Origin: an uncultured Actinomyces sp.
GTDB taxonomy: Bacteria; Actinomycetota; Actinomycetes; Actinomycetales; Actinomycetaceae
Assembly: GCA_916719935.1 (NCBI GenBank)
Contig: CAKAPY010000066.1
Coordinates: 1-7,182, forward strand
Direction: 5' to 3'
Length of the DNA stretch: 7,182 bases
The notes beneath the pieces are model-generated. The model was not told where the DNA came from. It searched no databases and saw only the letters and a program-made list of their open reading frames with translations. The position numbers and the translations under genes were made by a program. Positions 4,224 through 7,182 of the stretch are shown here, one piece after another. Each line of letters begins with the position of its first letter. The first letter of the stretch is position 1.

Positions 4224-7182
4224 GTGAGCGATTCTCCGTTCTTTCCTGACTATCAGCCAATTCAATTGCGCAAAATTCAGATCCGACGCCCAAAGGTGGG
4301 GCCGGGGGCAATTACCGTTATGGTTCTGGTGCTTCTTGGGCTTTTTGTCTACGCGGCTTCTTCATTCTGGACTGAAATTTTGTGGTTCCAGCAGATGCAC
4401 GCGACTCGGATCTTACTGACGCGTTGGGGAGTGATCGCAGGCTTAGCCGTTGTCGGTGTTGTCTTGTCAGTCGCTGTGCTGCGCATCATGATCGGCTTGG
4501 CCCATCGTCACCGTGTATCGTCAAAGCGCGGCGAAGCCGCTGCGAATCTGAGGCAGTACCAAGACGCTATCGAGCCTTTTAAGAAGCTTGCCTTCTGGCT
4601 GGTTGCATTGGTTTTGGGTATCCCTGCTGGCCTTCGTCTTGCGGAAGGCTGGCAGACAGTCCTCACCTGGCTCAATGCGACGCCTTTTGGAAAGACAGAT
4701 CCGATTTTTGGCTGGGATATCTCTTTCTTCGTTTTCACTCTTCCATTCTTGGAGCTCGTTGTTTCCTTCCTGCTCCATTTGGTGTTCCTTTCGCTCATCG
4801 TCTCGATCGTTGCCTCCTACCTCTACGGTGGTTTGCAGGTGGTACCGCGTCCGCACGCAACTGCGCCGGTGCGTCGCCATCTGGGGATCTTGGCCGCGAT
4901 TGCCTCGGTGATTATCGGTGTGCAGTACTGGATTGGCCGTTACTCGCTGCTGACTCAGAGCGGTGACAATATTGATGGCGCAATGTATGCGGATGTCAAT
5001 GCAACGCTTCCCGCGCACTCGATCTTGGCTGCTATTTCCATCGCTGTTGCAGCTTTGTTCCTTGTGGCCGCATTCAGGGGAACGTGGCGCCTTCCAACGA
5101 TCGGCGTTGTGGTTACAGTCGTTGCGGCATTGGTGATTGGTGGCGCATACCCGGCGTTGATCGAACAATTCCGCGTACGCCCGAATGCGCGTTCGCTGAA
5201 CGCCCAGTATATTCAGCACAACATTGATGCGACCTTGGAAGCTTACGGGCTCGATGATCTGGACTATCAGACCTACGATGCGACGACCACCGCTCAACCC
5301 GGGCAGCTTCGTGAAGACTCTGAGTCAACTTCACAGATTCGTCTTCTTGACCCTCAGGTGATTCGTAAGACTGTCCAGCAGTTGCAGCAATCGCGTCCCT
5401 ACTACTCCTTCGATTCCGGTTTCTTCGTCGACCGATACACCATTAACGGTGAACGTCGCGATACCGTCATTTCAATGCGTGAGCTGAACTTGGCAGGCCT
5501 GTCTCAAGAACAGCAGAACTGGGTGAACCGTCATACCGTTTACACGCACGGTTTCGGTGTTGTAGCTGCCTACGGTAACACCATCACCTCTGATGGCCTT
5601 CCCGCCTACTGGGAGCAGTCCATCCCCTCAAAGGGAGAGATCGGCGAGTACGAGCCTCGTGTGTACTTCTCGCAGTCGGCCCCCGACTATTCGATCGTCG
5701 GCGGCCCTGAAGGAACTCCTAACCAAGAGCTCGACTACCCGGATGACAACGCGCCTGGCGGCCAGGTCTCCACGACCTTCAAGGGTAATGGCGGTCCTTC
5801 GGTTGGGAACGTCTGGAATAAGCTTCTGTACTCGATTAAGTTCGGGTCAACCGATATCTTCTTCTCCTCGCAAACGAATCAGGAATCGCAGATTCTCTAT
5901 GATCGTGATCCGCTTCTTCGCGTTGCAAAGGTTGCTCCCTACCTGACACTGGAACAGAAGGCATACCCTGCTGTTGTCGATACGGATGGCGACCCCTCGA
6001 CACCTAAGCGGCTTGTTTGGGTTGTCGACGCATACACGACAACGGATTCCTATCCTTACGCTCAGCACCAATCGCTGTCGTCCAGCACGGTTGATTCGCG
6101 TTCACAGTCGGTGGGGCAGTACATCCAGGAAAACTCCATCAACTACATGCGTAATTCTGTCAAGGCGATCGTTGATGCCTATGACGGGTCGGTGCGTCTC
6201 TTCCAGTGGGATGAAAAGGATCCCATTCTGTCGACGTGGATGAAGATTTATCCAGGAAGCGTCGAATCGAAGCAGAACATTTCCGCCGATCTCATGGGCC
6301 ACCTGCGCTATCCCGAGGATATGTTCAAGGTCCAGCGCGACCTGCTGACCTCGTACCACGTGCGCGATGCCTCTGACTTCTACACCGGTGGTGACCGCTG
6401 GCGCCTCGCTGAGGAAACCTCGACAGCCGCAACTGCAAATGGGGCATCGACTGCAACCATGAGCAGCTCGCAGCAGCAGGCTGTCCGTGTGCAGCCGCCG
6501 TATTACCTGACCATGCAAATGCCGGGTCAGCAGAGCGCGGAATTCTCATTGACCTCCGTTTTCGTTCCGGGTGGTGAATCCAAGCGCGAGGCCATGGCTG
6601 GCTTCCTCGCGGTGGATTCCGAAACCGGAAGCGAGGCCGGGAAGGTTCGTGAGGGCTACGGCAAGCTACGACTGATTGCTCTTCCGTCCTCGACGACGGT
6701 TCCCGGTCCGGGACAGATCCAGAACGCCTACGACACCAATCAAACGATTGCCTCGCAGCTCAATGTTTTGAACCTGTCTGATTCCACGGTTATCAGGGGT
6801 AACCTGTTGACTCTGCCTGTGGGTGGTGGCCTGCTCTACGTCCAGCCGGTCTACATCCAAGGTTCGGGTGGAGCAAACTACCCGGTCTTGCGTTTTGTGC
6901 TGACAGCCTTCGGTAACAGAGTTGGTTTTGCGCCCACACTGGCAGAATCCCTTGACCAAACCTTCGGCGGTGATTCCGCTGCGAAGGTCGCTGGCGGTGA
7001 TCAATCTGCCGATAAGAATAAGGGCGGTGGCGATCAACAAAACCAAGCGGAAAGCGAGCCCTCCAAGCAGCTTGCTTCGGCGCTTCAAGATGCTAACCAG
7101 GCCATCCAAGATGGTCAGAATGCACTGAAGAACAACGACTGGGCAGCCTATGGCGAATCACAGAAGCGTCTAAATGATGCTC
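4224..7182 (+). CDS. UPF0182 (COG1615) family large membrane protein, 3' end cut by window
   Basis: Open frame of 986 complete codons from a GTG start, reading past the right edge. It is a member of the UPF0182 family of unknown function (PF03699; compare Rv3193c, about 990 residues). Seven hydrophobic helices are visible, at about 30-49, 68-93, 122-140, 167-200, 219-238, 265-284 and 290-309. They are followed by a hydrophilic part of about 675 residues, which an odd helix number and a basic N-terminus (RKIQIRRPK) place outside the membrane. Family marks include FWTEILWFQQ at 48-57, NYMRNSVKAIVDAYDG at 640-655, and LMGHLRYPEDMFKVQRDLL with YHVRD shortly after. Two linkers look poorly conserved: an Ala/Thr/Ser/Gln-rich stretch at about 731-757 and a Gly/Asp/Gln/Lys-rich stretch at about 914-950. 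A final predicted helix, with NNDWAAYGE, resembles the family's C-terminus, so probably few residues are missing. No signal of enzymatic function is seen. Confidence 0.92.
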   Translation, partial: MSDSPFFPDYQPIQLRKIQIRRPKVGPGAITVMVLVLLGLFVYAASSFWTEILWFQQMHATRILLTRWGVIAGLAVVGVVLSVAVLRIMIGLAHRHRVSSKRGEAAANLRQYQDAIEPFKKLAFWLVALVLGIPAGLRLAEGWQTVLTWLNATPFGKTDPIFGWDISFFVFTLPFLELVVSFLLHLVFLSLIVSIVASYLYGGLQVVPRPHATAPVRRHLGILAAIASVIIGVQYWIGRYSLLTQSGDNIDGAMYADVNATLPAHSILAAISIAVAALFLVAAFRGTWRLPTIGVVVTVVAALVIGGAYPALIEQFRVRPNARSLNAQYIQHNIDATLEAYGLDDLDYQTYDATTTAQPGQLREDSESTSQIRLLDPQVIRKTVQQLQQSRPYYSFDSGFFVDRYTINGERRDTVISMRELNLAGLSQEQQNWVNRHTVYTHGFGVVAAYGNTITSDGLPAYWEQSIPSKGEIGEYEPRVYFSQSAPDYSIVGGPEGTPNQELDYPDDNAPGGQVSTTFKGNGGPSVGNVWNKLLYSIKFGSTDIFFSSQTNQESQILYDRDPLLRVAKVAPYLTLEQKAYPAVVDTDGDPSTPKRLVWVVDAYTTTDSYPYAQHQSLSSSTVDSRSQSVGQYIQENSINYMRNSVKAIVDAYDGSVRLFQWDEKDPILSTWMKIYPGSVESKQNISADLMGHLRYPEDMFKVQRDLLTSYHVRDASDFYTGGDRWRLAEETSTAATANGASTATMSSSQQQAVRVQPPYYLTMQMPGQQSAEFSLTSVFVPGGESKREAMAGFLAVDSETGSEAGKVREGYGKLRLIALPSSTTVPGPGQIQNAYDTNQTIASQLNVLNLSDSTVIRGNLLTLPVGGGLLYVQPVYIQGSGGANYPVLRFVLTAFGNRVGFAPTLAESLDQTFGGDSAAKVAGGDQSADKNKGGGDQQNQAESEPSKQLASALQDANQAIQDGQNALKNNDWAAYGESQKRLNDA

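Noticed and set aside
4217..4249. Ten-codon upstream ORF (ATG at 4217) overlapping the UPF0182 GTG start
   Set aside because: It starts inside the Shine-Dalgarno of the UPF0182 gene and has no ribosome site of its own at a usable distance, so a leader peptide is not supported.
4521..5297. Minus-strand open frame of 258 codons inside the UPF0182 gene
   Set aside because: Its product is rich in Arg, Cys, Asn and His with no recognisable domain, and the opposite strand carries the well-supported UPF0182 membrane helices. It is an antisense shadow.
6102..6518. Minus-strand open frame of 138 codons with several Cys
   Set aside because: It is antisense to the conserved UPF0182 NYMRNSVKAIVDAYDG and RYPEDMFKVQR region. 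The CPICSCGC cluster is only the reverse reading of a Ser/Ala/Gln-coding stretch.

Overview
The window looks like chromosomal DNA from a moderate-GC actinobacterium, probably a member of the Actinomycetaceae (Actinomyces/Schaalia-like). This rests on gene content: a Zincin_2/DUF2342 protein, a PPA1379-family protein and a UPF0182 protein sit next to each other, a neighbourhood I know from Actinobacteria (compare the Rv3193c-Rv3196 region of Mycobacterium tuberculosis). The genus is an inference. There are five protein-coding genes, two of them cut by the window ends. I see no RNA genes, CRISPR array, insertion sequence or other mobile element.

Layout, left to right: (1) a minus-strand gene, cut at base 1, for a ThiF/E1-like protein with a degenerate N-terminus; (2) a 128-bp gap holding two short inverted repeats and three CTGTGGA copies; (3) a minus-strand gene for a Zincin_2 zinc-metalloprotease-like protein; (4) a 157-bp divergent promoter region; (5) a plus-strand gene for a membrane-anchored PDZ-Lon (S16) protease; (6) a convergent junction of only 8 bp; (7) a minus-strand gene for a PPA1379-family protein; (8) a 93-bp divergent region; (9) a plus-strand gene for a large seven-helix UPF0182 membrane protein, cut at the right end probably close to its C-terminus. 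No gene-free stretch exceeds 300 bases.

Function: only the PDZ-Lon protein has an assignable activity, a Ser/Lys peptidase predicted to face the outside of the membrane. UPF0182 is a polytopic membrane protein with a very large extracytoplasmic part. The other three have no established role. Conservation of the set suggests a shared cell-envelope or protein-quality-control task, but the genes are not one operon and the link is inferred. Two of the enzyme-like proteins lack hallmark residues of their superfamilies: the first His of HExxH in the zincin, and the glycine-rich nucleotide loop in the ThiF-like protein. This makes a pair of pseudoenzyme-like proteins the most interesting point here. 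I found no clear evidence of a wholly new system.
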